Origin: Bacillota bacterium
GTDB taxonomy: Bacteria; Bacillota; Desulfitobacteriia; Desulfitobacteriales; JAJXUE01
NCBI GenBank assembly: GCA_021811155.1
Contig: JAJZPO010000006.1
Location: 1-61,860, forward strand
Direction: 5' to 3'
DNA length: 61,860 nucleotides
In this document: in pieces, positions 35,483 through 43,445 of the stretch
Position numbering within the stretch: position 1 is the stretch's first letter
Layout: the number at the start of each line of letters is the position of its first letter
Program-made: the position numbers and the translations under genes
The notes under the pieces: model-generated
The model's input: only the letters and a program-made list of their open reading frames with translations
Told to the model about the DNA's origin: nothing
Databases searched by the model: none

Positions 35483-38110
35483 TTAGATTTTACTCAGCTC
35501 GTACCAGTTGGGACCGGCTTTCAGATCTACCTGCAGCCTGACTTTCATCGGCAGGGCATTCTCCATGGTTTCGCGCACCAACTGTTTCATGGCCGGCAGC
35601 TCAGCCTCGGGTACTTCAAAAATCAGTTCGTCGTGTACCTGCAAGAGCATCTTGGTCCTGTAACCGTCCAGGGCGGCGTCCATTTTTACCATTGCCAGCT
35701 TGATCACATCCGCTGCCGTCCCCTGGATAGGCGTATTCATGGCCGTCCTTTCCCCGAAGGCGCGCACAACCTTGTTGGAACTGAACAAGTCAGGCAGGTT
35801 GCGCCTGCGTTTGTACAGGGTAGTAACGTATCCTTTCTCCCGCCCCTCCTTGATCACATTTTCGATCCAGGTTTTCACCCTGGGGTAGCGGGCAAAATAG
35901 CTGTCTATGTACGCTTTGGCCTCCTTACGGGACACGCCGATGTCCCTGGAGAGGCTGAAATCCCCTATGCCGTATACTATCCCGAAATTTACCGCCTTGG
36001 CCTTGCGGCGCATATCGGAGTTCACCTCGGCTAAGTCTGCTCCGAATATCTCCGAGGCCGTGCGGGTATGGATATCCTCACCGCAGCGAAAGGCCTCCTG
36101 CAGGTTTTCATCGCCGGAAATCTCGGCCAGGATTCGCAGCTCAATTTGCGAATAGTCCGCTGCCAGAATCACCATCCCGGGACCGCCGGGCACGAAGGCC
36201 CTGCGAATCTGCCGCCCCAATTCCAGCCGGATGGGAATGTTCTGCAGGTTCGGTTCCGTGCTTGAGAGCCTCCCTGTAGCTGTGACAGCCTGGTTGAAGC
36301 TGGTGTGAATCTTGCCGCTTTCGGGATCCTGCAAAGCCTTAAGTCCCTCGATGTAGGTGGAATTGAGCTTGCTCAGCTGCCTGTACTCAAGGATTTTCTC
36401 CAGGACAGGGTGATGCGGGGCCAGTTCCTCCAGGACTTCAGCGCTGGTAGAAAAGCCGGTCTTCGTTTTCTTCAGTACCGGCAGCTTTAGCTTTTCAAAC
36501 AGGACTGTGCCCAGCTGCTGGGGTGAATTGATGTTGAATCTTTCTCCGGCCAGCTGATAGATTTCGTCCTCCACTGCCCCCAGCCGCAGTGTGAGCCTCA
36601 CTCCCATCTCGGCCAGAATCCCCCGGTCCGCCTTGACTCCCTGCAGCTCCATTTTACTTAGTACCCTGGCCAGAGGGAGTTCGATGTCCCAAAACAGCGG
36701 ATACAGTTCCATCTCCATCAGTTTGCCCCGGTAAATCAGCGCCATCTGCTGAATGACCGAGCTTCTCACGCCGAAGTATCCGTGTTCAAAGTTTAATACC
36801 AGGTTCATCTGGTCAAAGGCCAGATCTTCCAGGTCGTATTTCCCGCTCAAAGGATTAATCAAATAGGCAGCCAGCATCAGATCCATCTCTACGGCTGCAG
36901 GTTCAATGCCCCGGACGCTCAGAAAACTGTAAGCCTTTTTCAGGTCGTGAACCGCTTTGGGCTGGGAACCGGCAAAGAATCCTGCCAGACCCTGCCATAC
37001 CTCTGCCTGTTCCAGCACATCCCCTGTCAGGTAGCCGCACACCCTGTTGCTCCCTGCCAGCCCCACGCCGCTGATGCGCCCCGTCCTGGCGTTTTCCCCC
37101 TCATATTCCAGGTAAACGCCCACCGGAGGCTCGATCTCTCTGAGCAGTTCCTTGAGCCTGCCGGCGCTCTGTACCTCCACGATTTCCGAGGGCTCCGTGA
37201 ACCCGGTGGGGATAGCGGCTGCCAAATCCGGCTTATCATTAAGTTTAGCGCTAACAGTCTTAATCAGGTTCTTAAACTCCAGCTCTTTAAAAACCTCCAG
37301 CAGCTTGACGTAATCCGGCTCACTCAGGGCGCAGGTTTCCAGATCCAGCTGCACGGGAGCATCGGTCAAGATAGTGGCCAGTTTTTTGCTCAGGAAGGCC
37401 TGCTCCCGGTACTGCCGCAAATTCTCCTGCAGCTTCTTGGCCCCTACCTGTTCCAGGTTGGCATATACCCCTTCCACACTGCCAAATTCCCAGAGCAGCT
37501 TGAGGGCAGTCTTTTCGCCCACCCCAGGGACCCCGGGGATATTGTCGGAAGAATCGCCCATCAAACCTTTCAGGTCGATAACCTGCCCAGGTTCCAGGTT
37601 ATACTTTTCCTTTAAGGCCGGGACGTCCATCTTCTCCGTTTCGCTGATTCCTTTCCGGGTCAACATAACTGAGGTCTGCGGCGAGATCAGCTGCAAAGCG
37701 TCCTTGTCCCCGGTGAAAATGATATTCTGCCAACCCCTTTGTTCCCCTTGACGCACCAGGGCGCCGATAACATCATCAGCCTCATACCCTTCCAATTCCA
37801 GCACAGGCACGTCCAGTGCCCCAAGGATTTCCTTGGCCAGGGGAAACTGAGTGCGCAGCTCTTCCGGCGTGCCTTTTCTGTTGGCCTTGTACTCGGCATA
37901 TTCCGCTAGCCTGATATGGGCCTTGGTCTTGTCAAAAGCAACAGCCAGGTAACAGGGCTTGTACTCATCAATGATGCGGAACAGCATATTGGTAAAGCCG
38001 TAAACGGCATTGGTAAATACCCCTTGCCCGTTTGACAGCAGGGGAATGGCGTAATAAGCCCGGTTCAGCAGGCTGTTCCCGTCCAAAATAATAAATTTAT
38101 CCACGGGCAT
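35483..38110 (-). CDS. polA: DNA polymerase I
   Basis: Gap-filling repair polymerase of 875 residues. The N-terminal 5' nuclease domain spans about 1-290 (LDGNSLLNRAYYAIP, GDKDALQLISP, GLMGDSSDNIPGVPGVGEKTA). The middle domain, 300-460, is exonuclease-shaped, but where proofreading enzymes have FDTET this one reads YLEYEGENARTG, so 3'-5' activity is probably lost, as in Taq and Geobacillus Pol I. The polymerase domain has motif A DYSQIELR near 653, motif B RRKAKAVNFGIVYG, and motif C LQVHDELIFEVPE near 830. The ATG is only 3 bases from GGAGG; a GTG at 38104 is better spaced. In B. subtilis polA precedes mutM directly, but here it does not. Confidence 0.96.
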   Translation of the reverse strand: MPVDKFIILDGNSLLNRAYYAIPLLSNGQGVFTNAVYGFTNMLFRIIDEYKPCYLAVAFDKTKAHIRLAEYAEYKANRKGTPEELRTQFPLAKEILGALDVPVLELEGYEADDVIGALVRQGEQRGWQNIIFTGDKDALQLISPQTSVMLTRKGISETEKMDVPALKEKYNLEPGQVIDLKGLMGDSSDNIPGVPGVGEKTALKLLWEFGSVEGVYANLEQVGAKKLQENLRQYREQAFLSKKLATILTDAPVQLDLETCALSEPDYVKLLEVFKELEFKNLIKTVSAKLNDKPDLAAAIPTGFTEPSEIVEVQSAGRLKELLREIEPPVGVYLEYEGENARTGRISGVGLAGSNRVCGYLTGDVLEQAEVWQGLAGFFAGSQPKAVHDLKKAYSFLSVRGIEPAAVEMDLMLAAYLINPLSGKYDLEDLAFDQMNLVLNFEHGYFGVRSSVIQQMALIYRGKLMEMELYPLFWDIELPLARVLSKMELQGVKADRGILAEMGVRLTLRLGAVEDEIYQLAGERFNINSPQQLGTVLFEKLKLPVLKKTKTGFSTSAEVLEELAPHHPVLEKILEYRQLSKLNSTYIEGLKALQDPESGKIHTSFNQAVTATGRLSSTEPNLQNIPIRLELGRQIRRAFVPGGPGMVILAADYSQIELRILAEISGDENLQEAFRCGEDIHTRTASEIFGADLAEVNSDMRRKAKAVNFGIVYGIGDFSLSRDIGVSRKEAKAYIDSYFARYPRVKTWIENVIKEGREKGYVTTLYKRRRNLPDLFSSNKVVRAFGERTAMNTPIQGTAADVIKLAMVKMDAALDGYRTKMLLQVHDELIFEVPEAELPAMKQLVRETMENALPMKVRLQVDLKAGPNWYELSKI

Positions 38111-38178
38111 TCTCCTCCGGCAAGACCCCGCTTACAGGGTTCTTACCTATTAGCTTTTCCCATTTTTACTATTCAGGT

Positions 38179-38251
38179 ATTCAGAACTCAGTAGTCAAAC
38201 TCAGAATGATCCTAGCTCATACTCCTTCCGGCTCCTGACTTCTGACTCCTC
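38179..38251. repeat. GACT/TCAGA low-complexity repeat upstream of polA
   Basis: TTCAGAACTCAGTAGTC and AACTCAGAAT on the left face GGCTCCTGACTTCTGACTCC on the right, giving loose inverted symmetry around about 38215. It shares words with the arrays at 7276, 21905 and 50824. It lies in the 255-bp gap between dinB and polA, where the polA promoter must lie. Confidence 0.6.
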
Positions 38252-38266
38252 TACATAATAGTAACA

Positions 38267-38311
38267 TACTTGCACAAAACACAAAACAGGCCCTTTGCCG
38301 GGCCCGGTTTT
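38267..38311 (-). terminator. terminator of dinB
   Basis: On the minus strand AAAACCGGGCCC pairs with GGGCCTGTTTT (38283-38311) around six bases, and the transcript continues into T-rich TGTTTTGTGC. It separates dinB from polA. Confidence 0.75.
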
Positions 38312-38365
38312 GCTTGGCCTTTATCCATAGACGCATTTTCGGCTCAAAAGTTCCAAAGCCTGTGA

Positions 38366-39535
38366 TTACTTGTCTTTCGGCTCCAGGAGCCTCGCCCGGG
38401 TGATACTGCCTTCGCCGAACTTGTCCTTGACAGCATCGATGGCCCGGGTGAGTCTTTCCTTTTCCTCACTGCGTTCGCCAAACAAGGATAACTGGGCGTC
38501 ATCCTGGTCCGAAAGGTTGTGGAGCGAAATCCCGGCTAGCCTCACCGGGTCCCGCAGGGAAATTTCCCGCAACAAGTCACACGCCGCCTGGTAGATATCT
38601 TGATCCAGGTCGGTCAGGGCTGCCAACGTCCTGGCCCGAGTCACAGTTCGAAAATCATGGTAACGGATCTTCAGGCTTACCGTCCGGGCCTTCAAAGCTT
38701 CCTGCCGCAGCCGCCTGGCCACACTGACCGCCAGTTTCAGCAGTATAGTTTCGAGCGCCTGTCTCTCTCTGATATCTGCATCAAAAGTTATTTCCCGCCC
38801 GATTGACTTGGCCTCCCTGCCGCTTTCCACCGGCCGGTCGTCTATTCCCCTGGCCAAAAGGTAGAGCTGGCTTCCCAGGCTGCCGAATAGCCCCGCCAGA
38901 CGTTCCTCCTCCAGGCTGCGCAAATCCCTGACCGTCTTAATGTTTAACCCATGCAGGCGCTGAGCCGTCTTTATGCCCACACCCCACACCCGCTCCACCG
39001 ACAGAGGGTCGAGAAATTCCTGAACGCGGTCCGGATCTACTATTACGATGCCATTTGGCTTTCGCAAATCAGAAGCCAGTTTTGCCAGGAATTTATTGCC
39101 TGCCACCCCGACTGAGGCGGTAAGGTCCAGTTCCGCGGCAATACGTGCCTTGATCTCCCGGGCAATGGATGGGGCAGAGCCGAAAAGAAGGGTGGAACCG
39201 CTCACATCCAGGAACGCCTCGTCCAGGGAAAGAGGCTCGACGAGCGGTGTGTAACCGGTGAAAATCTTGTGGATCTGTTTGGAAACCGCCTTGTATTTGG
39301 CGCCGTCTACAGGCAGGAAAACGGCAGAAGGGCAGCGCCTGTAGGCCTCCGCCAAAGGCATGGCCGAGTGGATGCCAAACTTGCGCGCCTCATATGACGC
39401 CGTGGAAACCACCCCGCGGCTCTGGGGACTGCCTCCCACCACCACCGGCCTCCCCTTTAACTCCGGCCTGTCTCTCTGTTCAACGGCAGCGTAAAAGGCG
39501 TCCATATCCACATGAATTATCTTTCGCGTTTCCAT
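38366..39535 (-). CDS. dinB: DNA polymerase IV
   Basis: Y-family translesion polymerase of 389 residues. It begins IIHVDMDAFYAAVEQRD with the first metal-binding Asp, then VVGGSPQSRGVVSTASYEAR, the catalytic SLDEAFLDVSG, the helix-hairpin-helix VWGVGIKTAQRLHGLNI, and the C-terminal little-finger domain. I chose the ATG at 39535 because homology starts there; the open frame runs 35 codons further upstream but is not conserved. A LexA-like site lies about 30 bp upstream. No beta-clamp motif was sought in detail. Confidence 0.94.
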   Translation of the reverse strand: METRKIIHVDMDAFYAAVEQRDRPELKGRPVVVGGSPQSRGVVSTASYEARKFGIHSAMPLAEAYRRCPSAVFLPVDGAKYKAVSKQIHKIFTGYTPLVEPLSLDEAFLDVSGSTLLFGSAPSIAREIKARIAAELDLTASVGVAGNKFLAKLASDLRKPNGIVIVDPDRVQEFLDPLSVERVWGVGIKTAQRLHGLNIKTVRDLRSLEEERLAGLFGSLGSQLYLLARGIDDRPVESGREAKSIGREITFDADIRERQALETILLKLAVSVARRLRQEALKARTVSLKIRYHDFRTVTRARTLAALTDLDQDIYQAACDLLREISLRDPVRLAGISLHNLSDQDDAQLSLFGERSEEKERLTRAIDAVKDKFGEGSITRARLLEPKDK

Positions 39536-39563
39536 GCCAATATCCCCGGAAAGTTTAATGACA

Positions 39564-39575
39564 GTACATTCGTTC
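39564..39575 (-). promoter_or_regulatory. possible LexA/DinR box upstream of dinB
   Basis: Minus strand GAACGAATGTAC compares with the Gram-positive LexA consensus GAAC-N4-GTTC, with one mismatch, and it is preceded by C as in CGAAC. Its position 30 bp before the dinB start would suit repression. A single site with one mismatch is weak evidence. Confidence 0.35.
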
Positions 39576-39661
39576 GCTTTAGCCGGAAATCCTGCAAAAT
39601 ATTTGTTTAAATCCTTGCCAATCCAAAACTTTTTTAACACAATTTAGATCACGTCAAACTC

Positions 39662-39690
39662 TTGCGAAAACAAAACTCTTGTGTTATTAT
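39662..39690 (+). promoter_or_regulatory. sigma-A promoter of the tRNA-Leu gene
   Basis: TTGCGA at 39662-39667, a 17-base spacer, and TATTAT at 39685-39690, placing the transcription start a few bases before the tRNA 5' end at 39706. Confidence 0.65.
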
Positions 39691-39705
39691 ATCAAAGTAT
39701 CAAAT

Positions 39706-39792
39706 GCCGAAGTGGCGGAATAGGCAGACGCGCTGGTCTCAAAAACCAGTGGTTTTACGACCGTGCCGGTTCGACCCCGGCCTTCGGCACCA
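39706..39792 (+). tRNA. tRNA-Leu (anticodon CAA)
   Basis: An 87-nt class II tRNA including an encoded CCA. The acceptor stem is GCCGAAG/CTTCGGC, and the D arm contains TGGCGGAATAGGCAGACGC. The anticodon stem-loop CTGGTCTCAAAAACCAG gives anticodon CAA, and a long variable arm and the T arm GCCGGTTCGACCCCGGC follow. It reads UUG codons and is a single gene with its own promoter and terminator. Confidence 0.95.
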
Positions 39793-39874
39793 ACGATTTC
39801 ATGGCATTTTGTTTGACGGCTAAAAATGGTCAATACCCAACAAATGCCTAACAAAGTATTAATAGACTAATTGT

Positions 39875-39906
39875 CAGGGTGCTTCATTCGAAGCACCCTG
39901 ATTCTT
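39875..39906 (+). terminator. terminator of the tRNA-Leu transcript
   Basis: CAGGGTGCTT pairs with AAGCACCCTG, with an inner C-G pair extending it around a short loop, and is followed by ATTCTTT. It lies 83 bp beyond the tRNA and also faces the convergent ptb gene. Confidence 0.75.
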
Positions 39907-40015
39907 TAAATTATACTTGGAATCGCAAAGCAACCATTAGAAATCCAGTCTCGGCCTCTTTGCCTATACTTATTCTCCTTCCTCAACCCGGAGACCTACC
40001 CCATAATATGCCGAT

Positions 40016-40951
40016 TTACTTCCCCGCCAGAGACAGGTGGTTTGCCAAAGACTGACGGCTCAAAGCTGCCAGGGCCAGAGACATCAGCTTGCTGCGGGGA
40101 GTGTCGCTGCGGGAAGTCAGAACGATAGGCACCTTAGCTCCCAGGATAATTCCCGCCATAGTGGCCCCGGCGAAATAAACCAGCGATTTGGCAAAGACAT
40201 TACCCACTTCTATCGTGGGCGCCAAAAACAAATCCGCTTCACCGTTGATTTTGCTTTTGATTCCTTTCTGCTTTAGGGACTTGGCGCTGATTGCCCCGTC
40301 AAGTGCAAGCGGTCCTTCCACAACCGCGCCTGCAAACTCCCCTGCCTGATTTATCTCTGTCAGGGCCAGCGCATCCATTGCCGCCTGCATTTTTGCGTTG
40401 GGAACTTCATTGGCCGCCAGGACCGCTACATTCACTGAATTCATCCCGATCCGATGGAGAAAGTCCAAAGAGCTTTGCAGTATTTCCTTTTTCTGAGCCA
40501 AATCAGGGGCGATGTTTATGCCTCCGTCAGTGATAAACAGGAGGCGGGACAGCCCCTTCACCTCAAAAGCGCCGATATGGCTTAGCAGCCTGCCTGTTCT
40601 TAAGCCGCGTTCTGAACGCAGGACAGCCCTCAGGAAATCAGCGCTGTTCACAAGCCCTTTCATTAAGAAATGAGCCTGGCCGTCAACCACCGCATCGACA
40701 GCCGCATTGGCCGCAGCCGCCTGGTTTGGCGCATGGATGATTTGCGACTCTTTTAGCTTCAATCCACTCTCTGTTGCAATTCTTTGAATCTCTTGCATAT
40801 CCCCAAACAGTATCGGTTCAACCAGACCCTCATCCTGTGCCAGCTTTACCGCTTCCAAAACGTCTTTGTCTGCAGCAGCTGCCACGGCAACCCGTGACAG
40901 ACCTAAATTCTTTGCTGAATTCATTATTGCATCTAAGCTGGAAAACCTCAT
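40016..40951 (-). CDS. ptb: phosphate butyryltransferase
   Basis: Exchanges CoA for phosphate on butyryl- or branched-chain acyl-CoA. The 311-residue product is of the phosphate acetyl/butyryltransferase family, with RVAVAAAADKDVLEAVKLA, FLMKGLVNSADFLRAVL, ITDGGINIAPDL, FLAPTIEVGNVFAKSLVYF and the C-terminal GAKVPIVLTSRSDTPRSKL. I chose the ATG at 40951, which has GGAG 8 bases upstream; a GTG three codons earlier sits too close to it. It is the last gene of the leucine dehydrogenase-buk-ptb operon. With Buk it yields one ATP per acyl-CoA. Confidence 0.93.
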   Translation of the reverse strand: MRFSSLDAIMNSAKNLGLSRVAVAAAADKDVLEAVKLAQDEGLVEPILFGDMQEIQRIATESGLKLKESQIIHAPNQAAAANAAVDAVVDGQAHFLMKGLVNSADFLRAVLRSERGLRTGRLLSHIGAFEVKGLSRLLFITDGGINIAPDLAQKKEILQSSLDFLHRIGMNSVNVAVLAANEVPNAKMQAAMDALALTEINQAGEFAGAVVEGPLALDGAISAKSLKQKGIKSKINGEADLFLAPTIEVGNVFAKSLVYFAGATMAGIILGAKVPIVLTSRSDTPRSKLMSLALAALSRQSLANHLSLAGK

Positions 40952-40972
40952 ATCATGCACTCCATTTCGCGG

Positions 40973-42037
40973 TTAAACACTGTACCTCAACGCTTCTTCT
41001 TCCTGCCGCAGGACCCTAAGGGCACCAAAAGCAAGTGATTCCATTTCCTTTTCACCGGGCACCATCGCCACCGGGGCGATAAAGGACACCCGTTTTATGA
41101 TTTCTCCTGTTATAAACTCAGAATGCGCCAGACCGCCGGTAAGAACGATCTTGTCCACTTCCCCGCACAGAACCGTGGACATCGCTCCGATTTCCTTGGC
41201 AACCTGATAGCACATAGCTTCCAACACCAGTTTGGCTTCCCGGTCCCCTTCCCGCATCCGCCTTTCGGCTTCGCGGCCGTCTTTTGTACCCAGATAGGCA
41301 AACATGCCGCCTTCCCTGAGGATTTTCGTCAGGACTTCCTGCTCGGAATATTGACCTGAAAAACACATTTTCACCAGTTGGGCAACCGGTAGGGCGCCGG
41401 CGCGCTCAACGGAAAACGGCCCTTCGTTATTGGCGTTATTAACATCAATCATTTTGCCCCTGCGGTGGGGAGCCACTGAAATACCGCCGCCCAAGTGGGC
41501 GATAATCAGGTTTACCTCGTGGTAGGCTTTGCCCAGTTGACGGGCAACCTTGCGCGCCACCGCTTTCATATTCAAAGCATGGCTCTGGCTTAAGCGGGGC
41601 AATGCCGGCAGCCCGGAAAGACGGGCGGCCGGCTCCATTTCATCCACTGATACTGGATCCACGATATAAGCCGGTACATTGACCTGGCCGCCGAGATGAA
41701 AGGCAATAATTCCCCCCAGGTTTGAGGCATGCTCCCCGCCGGGCGCGTGCCGGAGTTCCTGGACAAGATCTTTGTCCACCAGGTATGTGCCGCCGGTGAG
41801 CGGCTTTAGAAGCCCGCCCCTGCCGACAATCGCACTGAATTCTCCTAATGCGCTGCCCTTTTGGGCAAGCGTGTTCAGGATCGCGTCGATGCGGTATTGG
41901 TATTGGTCGCTGACTCTGGCAAACGCTTTTATAGCCTGAGCCGGATGATCAATCACCTGATTCCACAGACAGGTCTCATCCTCGTAGGCCGCAATCTTAG
42001 TGGATGTTGAGCCGGGATTAACGGCCAGTATTTTCAT
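40973..42037 (-). CDS. buk: butyrate kinase
   Basis: Transfers phosphate from butyryl- or branched-chain acyl phosphate to ADP. This 354-residue ASKHA-fold kinase has the N-terminal ILAVNPGSTSTKIAAYE, HALNMKAVARKVARQLG, LIIAHLGGGISVAPHRRGKM and VLTGGLAHSEFI. The ATG at 42037 has GGGAG 8 bases upstream. It lies 47 bp after the leucine dehydrogenase gene and 21 bp before ptb. Branched acyl-CoA is the likely substrate given the neighbours; the ketoacid oxidoreductase that would supply it is not in the window. Confidence 0.93.
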   Translation of the reverse strand: MKILAVNPGSTSTKIAAYEDETCLWNQVIDHPAQAIKAFARVSDQYQYRIDAILNTLAQKGSALGEFSAIVGRGGLLKPLTGGTYLVDKDLVQELRHAPGGEHASNLGGIIAFHLGGQVNVPAYIVDPVSVDEMEPAARLSGLPALPRLSQSHALNMKAVARKVARQLGKAYHEVNLIIAHLGGGISVAPHRRGKMIDVNNANNEGPFSVERAGALPVAQLVKMCFSGQYSEQEVLTKILREGGMFAYLGTKDGREAERRMREGDREAKLVLEAMCYQVAKEIGAMSTVLCGEVDKIVLTGGLAHSEFITGEIIKRVSFIAPVAMVPGEKEMESLAFGALRVLRQEEEALRYSV

Positions 42038-42084
42038 ATCTGTCACTCCCGATCTACCTGCTGAGCCGGTCCCGCAGCTTGCGG

Positions 42085-43185
42085 TTATTTTCCTCTAAAC
42101 TTGCGGCTCAGGCGGCCGATGGTTTCAATCCGCCTGTCGATCATCAGGTCTGCCGCTTTGTAGGTTGGGATGTTGTCTTTTTTCGCAATCTCAAAGATTT
42201 GAAGCATAATATCGTAGATCAGGCTGGCATTTTTAAAGGCCCGCTCTTTGTTATAACCTTGCAGCTCATCTGCGACTTGAATCAGGCCGCCTGCATTACC
42301 CACATAATCCGGCGCGTAAAGAATGCCTTTTTCATGCAAGACGTCACCATGACGAGGTTGCGCCAGCACATTGTTGGCAGCCCCGCAAATCGCCCTGCAT
42401 TTGAATTGGGGAATGGTTTCATCATTGATGCAGGCCCCCAAGGCATTGGGAGAGAAGATATCGCATTCAACCCCGAAAATTTCCTCAGGCGCTACCACCT
42501 CAATGTCTGGATACTCTGATTTCACCCGGCGAACGCTGTCTTCATTCACATCGGTGACAATCAGTTTGACACCTTCAGCGTGGAGACGCCCAACCAAGTC
42601 AGAGCCCACTTTGCCAAGGCCTTGCACGGCAATAGTCAATCCAGCCAGGTAATCACGGCCAAAGGCTTCTTTGGCCGTGGCTTTTATGGCCTGAAGAGCC
42701 CCAAAAGCCGTAATAATGGCTGAGTTGCCGCTGCCGCCGTATTCTTCCGGCAGGCCCACCAGATACTTGGACTGTTTAGTCGCAGAGACAAAGTCCATCC
42801 CTACCGTCCCCACGTCAGTTCCCGTATAATACCTGCCCTTTAAGGTCTCCACAAAGGTTCCCAGTGCCTGGAATAATTCGTCCGATTTATCTGTTTTGGG
42901 ATCGCCGATAATTACTGTTTTCCCTCCGCCGTGGGTAACTCCGGCCACCGCGCACTTGTAGGTCATGCCGCGGGAAAGACGCAGCGCATCCGTCAGAGCC
43001 GCCTGCTCATTTTCATATGGCCACATGCGGCAGCCCCCTAAGGCAGGCCCAAGGGTCGTGTCGTGAATCGCAATAATCGCTTTCAGCCCGGTCGTCTTGT
43101 CATAGTTGAAGATTACCTGCTCATGCCCATATTGGGCCATCTGCTCAAAAATACTTTGAAAAACCTGTTCTTTTTCGTTAGACAT
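42085..43185 (-). CDS. bcd: leucine (branched-chain) dehydrogenase
   Basis: Oxidatively deaminates leucine, isoleucine and valine to 2-oxo acids with NAD. It has 366 residues of the Glu/Leu/Phe/Val dehydrogenase family: GPALGGCRMWPYENE for substrate binding, the catalytic Lys in RGMTYKCAVAGVTHGGGK, YYTGTDVGT, the dinucleotide site VQGLGKVGSDLV with Asp in VTDVNED, and APDYVGNAGGLIQVADEL. I chose the ATG at 43185 (GGAGG 8 bases upstream); the longer frame has no such site. It is first in the operon with buk and ptb, and a sigma-54 promoter lies about 118 bp upstream. Phenylalanine or valine preference cannot be excluded. Confidence 0.92.
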   Translation of the reverse strand: MSNEKEQVFQSIFEQMAQYGHEQVIFNYDKTTGLKAIIAIHDTTLGPALGGCRMWPYENEQAALTDALRLSRGMTYKCAVAGVTHGGGKTVIIGDPKTDKSDELFQALGTFVETLKGRYYTGTDVGTVGMDFVSATKQSKYLVGLPEEYGGSGNSAIITAFGALQAIKATAKEAFGRDYLAGLTIAVQGLGKVGSDLVGRLHAEGVKLIVTDVNEDSVRRVKSEYPDIEVVAPEEIFGVECDIFSPNALGACINDETIPQFKCRAICGAANNVLAQPRHGDVLHEKGILYAPDYVGNAGGLIQVADELQGYNKERAFKNASLIYDIMLQIFEIAKKDNIPTYKAADLMIDRRIETIGRLSRKFRGK

Positions 43186-43302
43186 CCCTTGTTCCTCCCT
43201 CAATTTAAACTGGAATTGGTCGGCTTGCGGCATTGGAGCACACACCTTTTTTCAGGTCCTAATCTCTAACCGATACTTCCGGGGGAATTATCGGTTTTAT
43301 TT

Positions 43303-43320
43303 GTGCAATTTTGATGCCAA
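43303..43320 (-). promoter_or_regulatory. sigma-54 (-24/-12) promoter of the leucine dehydrogenase operon
   Basis: Minus strand TTGGCATCAAAATTGCAC has GG (43317-43318) and GC (43305-43306) separated by exactly 10 bases, matching the TGGCAY-N5-TTGC consensus closely. It lies upstream of the operon and downstream of a gene for a sigma-54 activator, as expected if that activator controls it. Confidence 0.8.
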
Positions 43321-43380
43321 GCGCCATTAAGTGAATTATGATGAATACAATGCTAATTTTCGTTTTTCGGAAAACAATAA

Positions 43381-43419
43381 TGCCAACTTTTCCTGGCATG
43401 CCGCCAAAAAAAGTTGGCA
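43381..43419. promoter_or_regulatory. inverted repeat, candidate activator site
   Basis: TGCCAACTTTT at 43381-43391 and AAAAGTTGGCA at 43409-43419 are perfect inverted arms with 17 bases between. The centre is about 95 bp upstream of the -12 element, a normal enhancer distance. It also lies just after the activator's stop codon and could fold as its terminator, although no clean T tract follows. Confidence 0.55.
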
Positions 43420-43445
43420 CCGTTGATAAAATATCTTATCAGCGC

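Noticed and set aside
35483-38110. Proofreading activity for DNA polymerase I.
   Set aside because: The expected DxE of Exo I is replaced (YEGENARTG), so the 3'-5' exonuclease domain is probably inactive. This is common in Gram-positive Pol I and not a novelty.
39793-39874. A second tRNA in the tRNA-Leu transcript.
   Set aside because: No cloverleaf or T-loop consensus can be found between the CCA end and the terminator.
43381-43419. Calling the inverted repeat only the terminator of the activator gene.
   Set aside because: There is no uninterrupted T tract after the stem on the minus strand, and its distance to the sigma-54 promoter suits an enhancer; the terminator reading is kept only as an alternative.
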